A stretch of DNA of 64,000 nt from Roseicyclus persicicus (lineage in GTDB: Bacteria > Pseudomonadota > Alphaproteobacteria > Rhodobacterales > Rhodobacteraceae). Position numbers and translations under genes: made by a program. The notes below the pieces were generated by a model that was given only the letters and a program-made list of their open reading frames with translations, was not told the DNA's origin and did no database searches. This document shows positions 1 to 12,499 of this stretch, in pieces. How positions within the stretch are numbered: position 1 is the first letter of the stretch; every line of letters starts with the position of its first letter. The DNA lies in contig NZ_JAAZQQ010000003.1 of assembly GCF_012395815.1 (NCBI RefSeq), forward strand, positions 248,001 through 312,000, in the 5' to 3' direction.

Positions 1-39
1 ATACGCGGGCCGGATGGACAGGTCAGAAGGGCTGACGCG

Positions 40-789
40 ATGAGACGGACTAGGACACCGGGCCTTGCCTCGACCGCGCTTGCGGCTGCGATGGCCTGTG
101 CCCCGGCCCTGCCCGTCGCGGCGCAGCAGGGCCCCGCGCTGTTCGAGGTGCCGGCGGGTTGCACCGCCTTCCTGACGGTGCAGTCGCGCGGTTGCATGGT
201 GAGCCATCACTGGACCTGCGAGGGCGACCCGCCGGGCACGCACTGGCGCGCCTCGCTGGACGAGGACAGCCCGTTCTACGTCAGCTTCACCGACGCAGAG
301 TTCCGCTGGCTGCGCAGCTGGGACCTGCGCGGCGGCGGCCAGTCGGTGCTGATCGAGCCCGAGGACGACCCCGCCAGCCTGTCCGAGCTGCTGTCGACCG
401 GCAGCGATGCGATGGTGTTCAGCCTGCGCACCGAATCGCGTTTCGGCATTGAACAGCGCGACTACACCGGCTTTGACCGGCTGACCGGCGACGAGGTGGC
501 GGTGGACGGCCGCACCCTGCTGGTGACCGAGTTCACCTACCAGTACCCGGTCGAGGGCGGCACCCGGCAGGTGACGGGTAACCAGTTCGTTCACGAGGGC
601 TGGCGCATGTTCTTCGGCGGGCTGGAAACCGTGACCGAGCCCGACGGCACGACCTTCGAATACAACAACAGCCCGATGGAGTTCGCCGAACCCGGCGAGC
701 GCGGGTTCCTGACGATGCAGCCGATCTACGACTGCGGCGAGATGATGAGCGACCTCGGCCCCGCGCCGCTGTGGAGGGCCGCGCAGTGA
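40..789 (+). CDS. Secreted protein of unknown function
   Basis: A 249-residue protein I do not recognise. Residues 1-29 look like a Sec signal peptide: MRRTR, then an Ala/Leu-rich core ending in PVAAQ. The mature part has scattered Cys (in GCTAF, RGCMV, WTCEG and YDCGE), which suggests disulfides in the periplasm. No catalytic motif is visible. Its stop overlaps the GTG start of the GFA gene (GTGA), and that gene overlaps gltB, so the three are probably one transcript. The upstream part of the operon lies outside the window. Real gene likely; function unknown. Confidence 0.75.
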   Translation: MRRTRTPGLASTALAAAMACAPALPVAAQQGPALFEVPAGCTAFLTVQSRGCMVSHHWTCEGDPPGTHWRASLDEDSPFYVSFTDAEFRWLRSWDLRGGGQSVLIEPEDDPASLSELLSTGSDAMVFSLRTESRFGIEQRDYTGFDRLTGDEVAVDGRTLLVTEFTYQYPVEGGTRQVTGNQFVHEGWRMFFGGLETVTEPDGTTFEYNNSPMEFAEPGERGFLTMQPIYDCGEMMSDLGPAPLWRAAQ

Positions 790-1237
790 TCGACGCCTAC
801 CGCCGCACCGGGGTGCTGGACGGGCGCTGCCTCTGCGGGGCGGTGTCGATCCGCATCGATGGGCCCTACATCGCCGCCGTCGGCGCCTGCCACTGCGGCA
901 TGTGCCAGCGCTGGAACGGGGTGCTGCACGGGTCGTTCGACGCCGAGGCGCAGGCGGTGACGGTCACCGGGCCGGTCACGCGCCACCCGTCGTCGTCGTT
1001 CTCGGAGCGCGCCTTCTGCGCCGTCTGCGGCAGCCACCTGTGGATGCGCAACACCGACGAGGCCGACCAGAACTACGAGTTCATGCCGGGCCTGTTCCCG
1101 GCCGCGGCGGGGTTCCCGCTGATTTCCGAGATCTACACCGACCGCGCGCCCGCCTATCTGCGGCTGTCGGGCGACCACCGCCGGGCGACCGGCGCCGAAT
1201 ACGAATCCAAGCACCTCTTTGTCGAGGGAGACACGCC

Positions 1238-1241
<4 letters not shown>
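786..1241 (+). CDS. GFA-family zinc-binding protein (CENP-V/GFA domain)
   Basis: A 151-residue protein of the GFA (glutathione-dependent formaldehyde-activating) fold. The Cys pattern of the family is visible: CLCGAV near the N-terminus, CHCGMCQRW about 30 residues on, and CAVCGSHLW in the second half, which together bind two zinc ions. Family members are rarely tested, and the formaldehyde role is not safe to assume. I chose the GTG at 786 because GGAGGG lies 7 nt upstream and the start forms a 4-nt GTGA overlap with the preceding stop; a GTG at 771 is also in frame. The end overlaps gltB by 4 nt (ATGA). Confidence 0.85.
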
Positions 1242-5776
<4,535 letters not shown>

Positions 5777-5814
5777 GGCCCGATTCGCCACATTCCTGCC
5801 GCAATTCGGCTGTC

Positions 5815-5850
5815 AGGGCCCCGCGCATCCCACGCGGGGCCCTTTCGTTT
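5815..5850 (+). terminator. Rho-independent terminator of the gltB operon
   Basis: A perfect 10-bp stem (GGGCCCCGCG, 5816-5825, pairing with CGCGGGGCCC, 5833-5842) with a 7-nt loop, followed by TTTCGTTT. It lies 39 nt after the gltB stop. The remaining 107 nt before the next gene show no convincing promoter. Confidence 0.85.
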
Positions 5851-5957
5851 CGCCTTGTCTGGAAGGGAAACCCGCGCCTTGACGCCGGTCGCGGCCGGGC
5901 CCCGCCGGTCCGCATGATTTTCCGCGTTGTTCCCGAAAATCGTCTCAATTCCGTCTC

Positions 5958-6902
5958 ATGCTGCGCGCCGAGCAGATCAGCAAGGCGCGCAAGATGCCGA
6001 CGACCTATATCGACCAGTTCTACGTGATGGACCCGGCCAACCCGCCGGCCCGGAACACCTTCCTGCAGGTGCAGGAGTTCCAGATCGTCGACTTCAACGA
6101 CAACAACTTCATCGAGAGCCCCGGCTTCGACTCGATCGACGGGGTCGACGTGACCGCCGTCTGGCCGGGCGACCGCGTGCGCATGCGCATCGACGGGCAG
6201 AACGTGTGGATCGAGGGGACCACCTTCTACCTCGCCGATGGCCGCGCGGTGTTCACCCCGACGGACGGCACCATCCTGCAGGACGGCCGGTTCCGCGACA
6301 GCGATTTCGTCACCGTCGAGGACCCGATGCCCATCGGCGACCTCGGGCCGCCCTGCCTGATGGCGGGGACGCTGGTCGACACCGACCGCGGGCGCGTGCC
6401 GGTGGAACAGCTGCGCGAGGGCGACCGGGTGATGACCCTGGACCACGGGCCGCAGCCGCTGCTGTGGCTCGGCGTCACCACGGTGCCGGGGCTGGAGGCG
6501 CACGCCCCCGTGGTCATCGACGCCGGCGCGCTGGGCAATTCCGAGACGCTCCGGGTCTCGCCGCAGCACCGGGTGCTGGTCGGCGGCTGGCAGGTCGAGC
6601 TGATCCACGGCGCGCCCGAGGTGCTGGTCGCGGCCAAGCACCTCGTCAACGGCACCACGATCCGCACCGCGCCCGCGCGGCGCGTGGTCTACTACCACCT
6701 GCTGTTCGAGCGGCACGAGATCATCCGCACCGGCGGCGTCTGGACCGAGAGCTTCCTGCCCGAAGCCGGGCTGGAGCGCGACGTGCCGGCGATGCACGAC
6801 GCGCTGGCGCGGATGCACCCCGAGCTTGCCGAGCGGATGCGCGGTGCGCCGCTGGCCCGGCCGCAGCTGCGCCATTTCGAGGCGGCGCTGCTGGCCGCCT
6901 GA
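5958..6902 (+). CDS. Hint-domain protein (Hedgehog/intein type)
   Basis: A 314-residue protein whose second half (from about residue 130) is a Hint domain: CLMAGTLVDTDRG begins with the nucleophilic Cys133, followed by PVEQLREGDRVMTLD and the VSPQHRVLV block typical of the family in Rhodobacterales. Residues 13-130 are an acidic region, MPTTYIDQFYV onward. The ATG at 5994 (start of MPTTY) matches the N-terminus I would expect from relatives and may be the true start; neither start has a strong ribosome-binding site. Such proteins are thought to be secreted and self-processing, but this is family inference. The stop is 2 nt from the convergent serB stop. Confidence 0.85.
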   Translation: MLRAEQISKARKMPTTYIDQFYVMDPANPPARNTFLQVQEFQIVDFNDNNFIESPGFDSIDGVDVTAVWPGDRVRMRIDGQNVWIEGTTFYLADGRAVFTPTDGTILQDGRFRDSDFVTVEDPMPIGDLGPPCLMAGTLVDTDRGRVPVEQLREGDRVMTLDHGPQPLLWLGVTTVPGLEAHAPVVIDAGALGNSETLRVSPQHRVLVGGWQVELIHGAPEVLVAAKHLVNGTTIRTAPARRVVYYHLLFERHEIIRTGGVWTESFLPEAGLERDVPAMHDALARMHPELAERMRGAPLARPQLRHFEAALLAA

Positions 6903-6904
6903 GC

Positions 6905-7780
6905 CTAGCCGGCCACGAAATCGCGGCGTTCGTAGCCCTGGATGTACAGGAGCGCCGTGAGGTCGCCGTGGTTGATCGCGTGGGCCGCCTGCGCGCGGAC
7001 CACCGGCTTGGCGTGCACGGCCACGCCCAGACCGGCGCGCTGCAGCATCCCGAGGTCGTTGGCCCCGTCGCCGATCGCCAGCACGTCCGCCGCCGCGATC
7101 CCGAAGCGCGCCGTCAGGTCCTCGAGCGCGGCGACCTTGGCCTCGCGCCCCAGGATCGGCTCGGCCACCGTGCCGGTCAGGGTGCCGTTCTCGACATGGA
7201 GCGTGTTCGCCCGGTGCTCGTCGAAGCCCAGCTTCGCCGCCACCGCCGCCGTGAAGGCCGTGAACCCCCCCGACACCAGCGCGGCATAGGCGCCGTGCGC
7301 CTTCATCGTGGCGACCAGCGTGGCGCCGCCCGGCATCATGGTGATGCGCCGGGCCAGCACCTCGGCGATGGTCGTCTCGGGTAGGCCGCGCAGGAGCGCC
7401 ACGCGTTCCTTGAGCGCCGCCTCGAAGTCGAGCTCGCCGTTCATCGCCCGAGCCGTGATCTGCGCCACGCGGTCGCCGATGCCAGCGGCGGCGGCCAGCT
7501 CGTCCACGCATTCCTGCTGGATCATGGTCGAATCCATGTCGGCCAGCAGGAGCTTCTTGCGCCGCCCGGCGCTGGGCTGCGCGACGAGGTCGACGCCCTC
7601 GGCGGTCAGGCTGGTGCGGATGTCGTCGAGGGTGCGGGGCAGCTTGGCCACCTCGAACTCGGCGGCGCAGTTGGGGTCGAGCCACACCGCGTCGCCGCCG
7701 CCCAGCGCATCGCGCAGCGCGCGCACCAGCGCGGGGTCGAGGATCATCGCGGGGTTGGTGACGAGGGTCAGCGTGAACAT
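6905..7780 (-). CDS. serB: Phosphoserine phosphatase
   Basis: A 291-residue HAD-superfamily enzyme that removes phosphate from O-phosphoserine in the last step of serine synthesis. The catalytic motif I is LADMDSTMI (Asp81 nucleophile, Asp83 acid/base). Motif II is in LVSGGFT, and motif IV is IGDGANDLGML. Residues 1-75 form the small N-terminal domain of the proteobacterial long form. The start at 7780 (MFTLTLVTNP) was chosen over a much longer open frame because it gives the family length. serC and serA, the other two steps, are about 11 kb away on the opposite strand. It is divergent from the hydrolase at 7904. Confidence 0.96.
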   Translation of the reverse strand: MFTLTLVTNPAMILDPALVRALRDALGGGDAVWLDPNCAAEFEVAKLPRTLDDIRTSLTAEGVDLVAQPSAGRRKKLLLADMDSTMIQQECVDELAAAAGIGDRVAQITARAMNGELDFEAALKERVALLRGLPETTIAEVLARRITMMPGGATLVATMKAHGAYAALVSGGFTAFTAAVAAKLGFDEHRANTLHVENGTLTGTVAEPILGREAKVAALEDLTARFGIAAADVLAIGDGANDLGMLQRAGLGVAVHAKPVVRAQAAHAINHGDLTALLYIQGYERRDFVAG

Positions 7781-7903
7781 GCGGGCATCCGGGCAGGTTT
7801 GGCGCCATAGACCATGAAGCGGGGCGCGGGGCCAGAGGCTTTGGCGGTTGGCAGCGCCGCCCGGGACGCTAGATGTGTCAGGGCAGATTGACGGACGGTT
7901 TAC

Positions 7904-9379
7904 ATGACTCGCGGCATCGTGGCGGCGCTGATCGCGCTCCTCTCCATCGGGATCGGCCTGTGGGGGCTGGAGGCGCCGCGGGCGGGGCTCGAGATCACGC
8001 AGGCCGAGGTCGGCGAGACGCCGGTGACGGTGATGCGCCGGCCCGAGGCACAGGGCCCGGTGGTGGTGATCGCCCACGGTTTCGCGGGGTCGCGGCAGCT
8101 GATGGCGGCCTGGCAGCTCAGCCTCGCGCGGGCCGGCTTCGTGACCGTCAGCTTCGATTTCGAGGGGCACGGCCGCAACCCGGTGCCGATGTCGGGCGAT
8201 GTCACCTCGGTCGACGGCACCACGCGGCTGCTGATGGCCGAGACCGCCCGGGTGACGGATTTCGCCGTGTCCTTGCCGGGGGCCGAGCCGCGGGTGGCGC
8301 TGGTGGGGCACTCCATGGCCTCCGACATCATCGTGCGGCAGGGGCTGGCGGACCCCCGCGTCGCGGCCATCGTCGGCATCTCGGTGTTCTCGCAGGCAGT
8401 GACGGCCGAGGCGCCGCAGAACCTCCTGATCCTGAACGGCGCCTGGGAGGGCGCGCTGCGCGACGAGGCCCGCCGCGTCATGGCCGAGATCGGCGCGGCG
8501 GAGGGCGACACGGTCGGCACCCCCGGCGACGGATTCGCCCGGCGCGCGGCGGCGGTGCCTTATGCCGAGCATGTCGGCGTGCTCTACGCGCCCTCTGGCA
8601 TCGCCGAGGGGATCGCCTGGCTGTCGGCAAGCCTCGGCGTGCCGGCGCAGTCCGGCCTGGTGGCCCTCGGCCCCTGGATCCTGCTGACGCTGTTCGGGGT
8701 CGTGCTGCTGGTGCTGCCGGCGGCCCACCTCCTGCCGCGCGGGGAGGCGCCCTGGCATCCGCCCCGCGGCGTGTTCTGGGCGCTGGCGCTGGGGCCCGCC
8801 GTCGCCACGCCGCTGATCCTCAGCCTGTTCGACACGCGGTTCCTGCCGGTCCTGGTGGCCGACTACCTGGCCCTCCACCTCGCCCTCTACGGTGCGCTGG
8901 TGCTGGGTGGCGCGGCCTGGGTCGGCGGCCTGCCCCGGCGCGCGGGCTGGGCCTGGGGCCTTGCCCTCGCGGCCTACGGCATCCTCGTCTTCGGCGGGAT
9001 CATGGACCGCCACGTGGGCAGCTTCGTGCCGCACCCCGGCCGGGTGCCGGTGATGCTGGCGATCCTGCCCGGCGCGATCCTTGCCATGATCGCCGACGCG
9101 CTGCTGCTGGAGGCGACACGTGCGGCGCTCTGGCGGCGGATCGTGGCGCGGGGCGCCTTCCTCGTCTCGCTCGGCATCGCGGTGGCGCTGGATTTCGAGC
9201 GGCTGTTCTTCCTCATCATCATCCTGCCGGTGATCCTGTTGTTCTACCTGGGCTACGGGATGATGGGCCGCTTCCTCGGCAAGCGGACGGGCTCGGTCCT
9301 GGCTATGGGTCTGGGTCTCGGGATCGTGCTGGGCTGGGCGCTGGGCGTGACCTTCCCGATGTTCGACCCGAGCCTGTGA
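7904..9379 (+). CDS. Alpha/beta-hydrolase domain fused to a multi-pass membrane domain
   Basis: A 491-residue protein. An N-terminal hydrophobic segment (residues 3-20) is followed by an alpha/beta-hydrolase domain: VIAHGFAGSRQ forms the oxyanion region (residues 55-65) and VGHSMAS carries the presumed nucleophile Ser137, where the last position of GxSxG is Ala rather than Gly. From about residue 245 to 485 there are seven or eight hydrophobic segments, so the C-terminal half is membrane-embedded. The hydrolase part probably sits on one face of the inner membrane. Substrate unknown. The downstream tonB stop is only 4 nt away, convergent, with no obvious terminator between. Confidence 0.85.
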   Translation: MTRGIVAALIALLSIGIGLWGLEAPRAGLEITQAEVGETPVTVMRRPEAQGPVVVIAHGFAGSRQLMAAWQLSLARAGFVTVSFDFEGHGRNPVPMSGDVTSVDGTTRLLMAETARVTDFAVSLPGAEPRVALVGHSMASDIIVRQGLADPRVAAIVGISVFSQAVTAEAPQNLLILNGAWEGALRDEARRVMAEIGAAEGDTVGTPGDGFARRAAAVPYAEHVGVLYAPSGIAEGIAWLSASLGVPAQSGLVALGPWILLTLFGVVLLVLPAAHLLPRGEAPWHPPRGVFWALALGPAVATPLILSLFDTRFLPVLVADYLALHLALYGALVLGGAAWVGGLPRRAGWAWGLALAAYGILVFGGIMDRHVGSFVPHPGRVPVMLAILPGAILAMIADALLLEATRAALWRRIVARGAFLVSLGIAVALDFERLFFLIIILPVILLFYLGYGMMGRFLGKRTGSVLAMGLGLGIVLGWALGVTFPMFDPSL

Positions 9380-9383
9380 CGGC

Positions 9384-10355
9384 TCAACGGAACCGGATCG
9401 GCAGGGAAAACCCGTAACTCGCCTCGGTCAGACCCGCCGGCGCGGCCGGGAACCGCCCCGCGCGGCGCACGGCATCGAGCGCGGCGGCGTCCAGCGCCGG
9501 GTCGCCCGAGGACCGGCTGACCGACAGGGCCGCCAGCTGCCCGTCGCGCGCGACGCGCAGCGCCAGCAGCACCTGCCCCTCGCCCCGTACGCGGGGTCGG
9601 GCGCGCTCGATCCGGGCCATGATCTGCCCGCCCCACTGCGACATCAGGCTTTGCTGCTGGCCCGCGGACAGGGCGGGTGCGGCGGCGGGCGCGGCGCTGC
9701 CCTGCGTGGCGCCGGTGCCGGTGCCGGCGGCGACACGGGCCGGCTGCGGGGCCGAGGCGGGGGCGGGTGGCTCGGCCGCGACGGGCCGCTGCGGCGGGCG
9801 CGGCGAGCGGTCGGTGGCCAGCGCGGTGCGCACGGGCGGCGGGGGCGCGGTGTCGGCCGCGGGCGCCTCGGGCGGCGCGGGGGCGGCAAGGCGCGGGGCG
9901 GCGGGCCGGGCCGGTGCGCTGTCGGCGCGCGCGGTCTGCGGCTGCGGCGCGGACAGCTCCGGCAGGGCCGGCGCCTCGGGCACTGGTGCCAGGGTCGGGC
10001 GTGGGAAGGCCGGGGGCGGCTCGGGGCGCGACACCGCCGCCTCGGCGGTCGGGGCGACGGGGGCGGATGGCTGAAACAGGCTCGAAACGGCGGTTTCGGG
10101 TCTGATCTCGGGGATGTCGACGGCTATCTCGGGCGGGGCCAGCGGGGCCGGGGCGGCGACGGGATCGGGCGGGGTGGTCCAGCGGTCGGCCAGCGCCGAC
10201 AGGCTTTCGGGCGCGGCCTGCAGGGTGACGCGGGACGCCCCGCCCGCGCCTTGCCCCTGCGCCCCGCCCATGGCGTCGCCGAAGCCGGCCACCACGCCCG
10301 CATGGACCGCCGCCGAGAGGCCGAGGAAGGCCGCGATCTCGGCCACGCGCCTCAT
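9384..10355 (-). CDS. tonB: TonB-family energy transducer, last gene of the B12 operon
   Basis: 323 residues. It has an N-terminal membrane anchor (residues 5-25), then a long Pro/Ala-rich periplasm-spanning region (about residues 55-225), then a C-terminal TonB domain with VLLALRVARDGQLAALSVSRSSG and a terminal FSLPIRFR. It is expected to contact the TonB box of BtuB and pass on the energy harvested by ExbB/ExbD. Its ATG overlaps the stop of the preceding exbD by 4 nt. Location in the operon suggests it serves BtuB specifically, but it could also serve other receptors. Confidence 0.9.
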   Translation of the reverse strand: MRRVAEIAAFLGLSAAVHAGVVAGFGDAMGGAQGQGAGGASRVTLQAAPESLSALADRWTTPPDPVAAPAPLAPPEIAVDIPEIRPETAVSSLFQPSAPVAPTAEAAVSRPEPPPAFPRPTLAPVPEAPALPELSAPQPQTARADSAPARPAAPRLAAPAPPEAPAADTAPPPPVRTALATDRSPRPPQRPVAAEPPAPASAPQPARVAAGTGTGATQGSAAPAAAPALSAGQQQSLMSQWGGQIMARIERARPRVRGEGQVLLALRVARDGQLAALSVSRSSGDPALDAAALDAVRRAGRFPAAPAGLTEASYGFSLPIRFR

Positions 10356-10735
10356 GGCTGCACCGTGACGAGGCGGATCGCCTCTACCCCCGCCGCGGCC
10401 AGCCGCGGCAGCAGCCGCGCAAGCTCGGCCGCCGGGTAGGCCGCGTCGGCCATCACGGGCAGCGGGTCGGGCGGCGCCCCGGCCAGGGCGGCCAGCGCGC
10501 CGTCCCCGGTCTGGTCGCCATAGGCCAGCGTCCCGTCGGCGGCGATGTAGAGCGTGCCGGGCGCGGGTTCGGCCAGCGGCGCCTCGGCGACGGGTGGCGC
10601 GATGTCGAGCGGCGGCGGCGGGGTCAGGCTGGCCGTCATCAGGAAGAAGATCAGCAGCAGGAAGACCACGTTGATCATCGGCACGATGGCCCGGTCCTGC
10701 GCGCCGCGCGGCGCCTGTCGCGGGGCGAAGATCAC
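10352..10735 (-). CDS. exbD: ExbD/TolR-family protein, second copy, with Asn in place of the membrane Asp
   Basis: 127 residues, with one membrane helix near the N-terminus (VPMINVVFLLLIFFLM) and a periplasmic domain. In ExbD and TolR this helix normally reads PMIDVVF, and the Asp is the proton-carrying residue of the ExbB-ExbD motor. Here the codon is AAC, giving Asn22. The neighbouring copy keeps Asp. The gene is joined to both neighbours by 4-nt overlaps. A heterodimer with the other ExbD inside the ExbB pentamer is a reasonable inference. Confidence 0.88.
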   Translation of the reverse strand: MIFAPRQAPRGAQDRAIVPMINVVFLLLIFFLMTASLTPPPPLDIAPPVAEAPLAEPAPGTLYIAADGTLAYGDQTGDGALAALAGAPPDPLPVMADAAYPAAELARLLPRLAAAGVEAIRLVTVQP

Positions 10736-11118
10736 GGGTCCACCAGCGCGAGCGAGGTGAGGCCGCCCGCCTCCAGCAGGGCCATCACGTCAAGCAGCCG
10801 TTGCAGCGCCACGCCCTCGGCGGGCTGGATCAGGACGAGGTCTGAGTCAGTCTCTACAAGGCTGCGCAGAGCCTCAACCAGCTCCTCACCCTCCACGGCC
10901 TGACCGTTCAGCCGCACCCCCTCGGCCTCCACCTGCACCAGTCGCGGCGGGCCCTCCCACGCCGTTCCGCCGCCGCCGGCGATCCGCAGGTCGAGGACCC
11001 CCTCCTGTCCGAAACGGGCGGCCAGCATGAAGAACACGAGCAGCAGGAACACCACGTCGATCATCGGCGTCAGGCTGGGGCGGCGGCGCGGGCGCGGCTC
11101 GGCGAAGCGGAAGCTCAT
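10732..11118 (-). CDS. exbD: ExbD/TolR-family protein, first copy, with the conserved membrane Asp
   Basis: 128 residues. A basic N-terminus (RPRRRPSLT) precedes a single membrane helix (PMIDVVFLLLVFFMLA) with the conserved Asp20, the expected proton-carrying residue. A periplasmic domain follows. It is a partner of ExbB in using the proton motive force to drive TonB. It differs clearly from the second copy, sharing mainly the helix, so the two are not a recent duplication. It overlaps exbB by 4 nt. Confidence 0.9.
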   Translation of the reverse strand: MSFRFAEPRPRRRPSLTPMIDVVFLLLVFFMLAARFGQEGVLDLRIAGGGGTAWEGPPRLVQVEAEGVRLNGQAVEGEELVEALRSLVETDSDLVLIQPAEGVALQRLLDVMALLEAGGLTSLALVDP

Positions 11119-11744
11119 GGCCGCGCCCCCCCGCGGGTGAAGATGCGCGTCGCGTCATCCTCCATCTCGGATTGCAGCCGGTCGGCCACCGAATCGAAGA
11201 AGGTCAGCGCCATCGAGGCTGGGATCGCCACCGCCATGCCGGCGGCCGTGGTCAGCAGCGCCTCCCAGATCCCGCCGGCGAGCGTCGCAGGGTCGGTCTG
11301 CGCGCCGGCCTCCTGCAGCGCCTGGAAGGCGGCGATCATGCCGAGGACCGTGCCCAACAGGCCCAGCAGGGGCGCAATCGTCACGATCAGGTCCAGCGGC
11401 CTCAGCCCCGCCCGCAGCTCCGCCAGAAGCGCCCGGGCGATGCGCGTGGTGTCCTCGCGCGCGGCCTCGGGCGTCAGGGCGGGGTCGCGCCAGGCGGTCA
11501 TCGCGGCCTGGGCCAGCCGCGCCCGGACGGACCGGCGCGGGGCGAGCCGGGCCAGCGCGCTCTCCGCCTCGCCCGCCTGCCACAGCGCGATCGCCTCGCC
11601 CGTGACCCGCCCGCCGGACCACGCGCCCAGGGCCGAGAGGCGGAACAGCTTCCACAGGATCAGCGCGAGCGTCAGCACCGACAGTGCGCCGATGGCCCAG
11701 ATGACGGGGCCGCCACGGGTCAGGAGGTCGGGCAGGTCGGTCAT
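11115..11744 (-). CDS. exbB: MotA/TolQ/ExbB proton channel family protein
   Basis: 209 residues with three membrane helices: residues about 13-32 (VIWAIGALSVLTLALILWKLF), 120-145 (LDLIVTIAPLLGLLGTVLGMIAAF) and 160-185. The APLLGLLGTVLGMI block is the family signature. It forms the ring around ExbD that couples proton flow to TonB movement. It sits between btuD and exbD with 4-nt overlaps on both sides. TolQ is unlikely, because no tolA or tolB is nearby and the operon is headed by a cobalamin riboswitch. Confidence 0.9.
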   Translation of the reverse strand: MTDLPDLLTRGGPVIWAIGALSVLTLALILWKLFRLSALGAWSGGRVTGEAIALWQAGEAESALARLAPRRSVRARLAQAAMTAWRDPALTPEAAREDTTRIARALLAELRAGLRPLDLIVTIAPLLGLLGTVLGMIAAFQALQEAGAQTDPATLAGGIWEALLTTAAGMAVAIPASMALTFFDSVADRLQSEMEDDATRIFTRGGARP

Positions 11745-12499
11745 GGCAACACCTCGAGCGGCTGGAAGATGACGCCCTCGGGGCCACGGGTCAAATGCGC
11801 CGAGATGTGGAACACCGCGCGCAGGTTGTCCTGCGTCAGCACCGCCTCGGGCGGGCCGTCGGCGTGGATGCGGCCCTTGTGCATCAGCACCAGCCGGGTG
11901 CAGTGCCGCGCGGCGAGGCCAAGGTCGTGCAGCGACACCACCAGCGCCTTGCCGGCGCGGGCCAGCGCGGCGAAGGCGGCCATGGTGGCGATCTGGTGGC
12001 CGGGGTCGAGGCCGGCGATCGGCTCGTCGGCCAGGATCAGGGCCGTGTCCTGCGCCAGCGCGCGGGCGATCAGGACGCGGGCCTGTTCGCCGCCCGACAG
12101 CTCGGTCGCCGGCCGGGTCTCGAAGCCCGCGAGGTCCATGGTGGCGATGGCCCGCGCCACCGCGGCGCGGTCGGCGTCGGTGGGCCGCTGCCCGGCGGCG
12201 AGGTGCGGCGTACGGCCCAGCATCACCAGCGTTTCGACGCTGACCGGCCAGGCGATCTCGCGCGATTGCGGCAGCCAGGCGGCGTGGCGGGCGCGGGCCT
12301 GCGGCGCGAGGTCGGTCAGCGACGACCGCCCCTCGTGCGGCAACAGCCCCAGCGCCCCGCGCATCAGCGTGGTCTTGCCGGCGCCGTTGGGCCCGATCAG
12401 GCCCACCAGCTCGCCGGCCGCGACCGACAGGGTGGCGGCATCCACCACCGGGCAGGCGCCGCGGCGGACGGTGAGGCGGTCGAGGGACAGGAGGGTCAC
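11741..12499 (-). CDS. btuD: Cobalamin ABC transporter ATP-binding protein
   Basis: 252 residues of an ABC ATPase of the iron-chelate/B12 importer type. Walker A is GPNGAGKT (about residues 35-42), the signature is LSGGEQARV, Walker B is ALILADEP, and the switch His is in VVSLHDLG. It powers uptake through BtuC. By sequence alone it could equally be a haem or siderophore ATPase (HmuV/FecE-like); the B12 assignment rests on the riboswitch at the head of the operon. 4-nt overlaps join it to btuC and exbB. Confidence 0.88.
   Translation of the reverse strand: MTLLSLDRLTVRRGACPVVDAATLSVAAGELVGLIGPNGAGKTTLMRGALGLLPHEGRSSLTDLAPQARARHAAWLPQSREIAWPVSVETLVMLGRTPHLAAGQRPTDADRAAVARAIATMDLAGFETRPATELSGGEQARVLIARALAQDTALILADEPIAGLDPGHQIATMAAFAALARAGKALVVSLHDLGLAARHCTRLVLMHKGRIHADGPPEAVLTQDNLRAVFHISAHLTRGPEGVIFQPLEVLP

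Noticed and set aside
1-39. A fifth copy of the intergenic repeat at the left edge (ATACGC at 1-6).
   Set aside because: Only six bases remain in the window; too short to support.
902-1237. N-terminal extension of the gltB frame back to 902.
   Set aside because: The extension reads through the GFA gene in another frame, and the ATG at 1238 gives the normal glutamate synthase propeptide and start.
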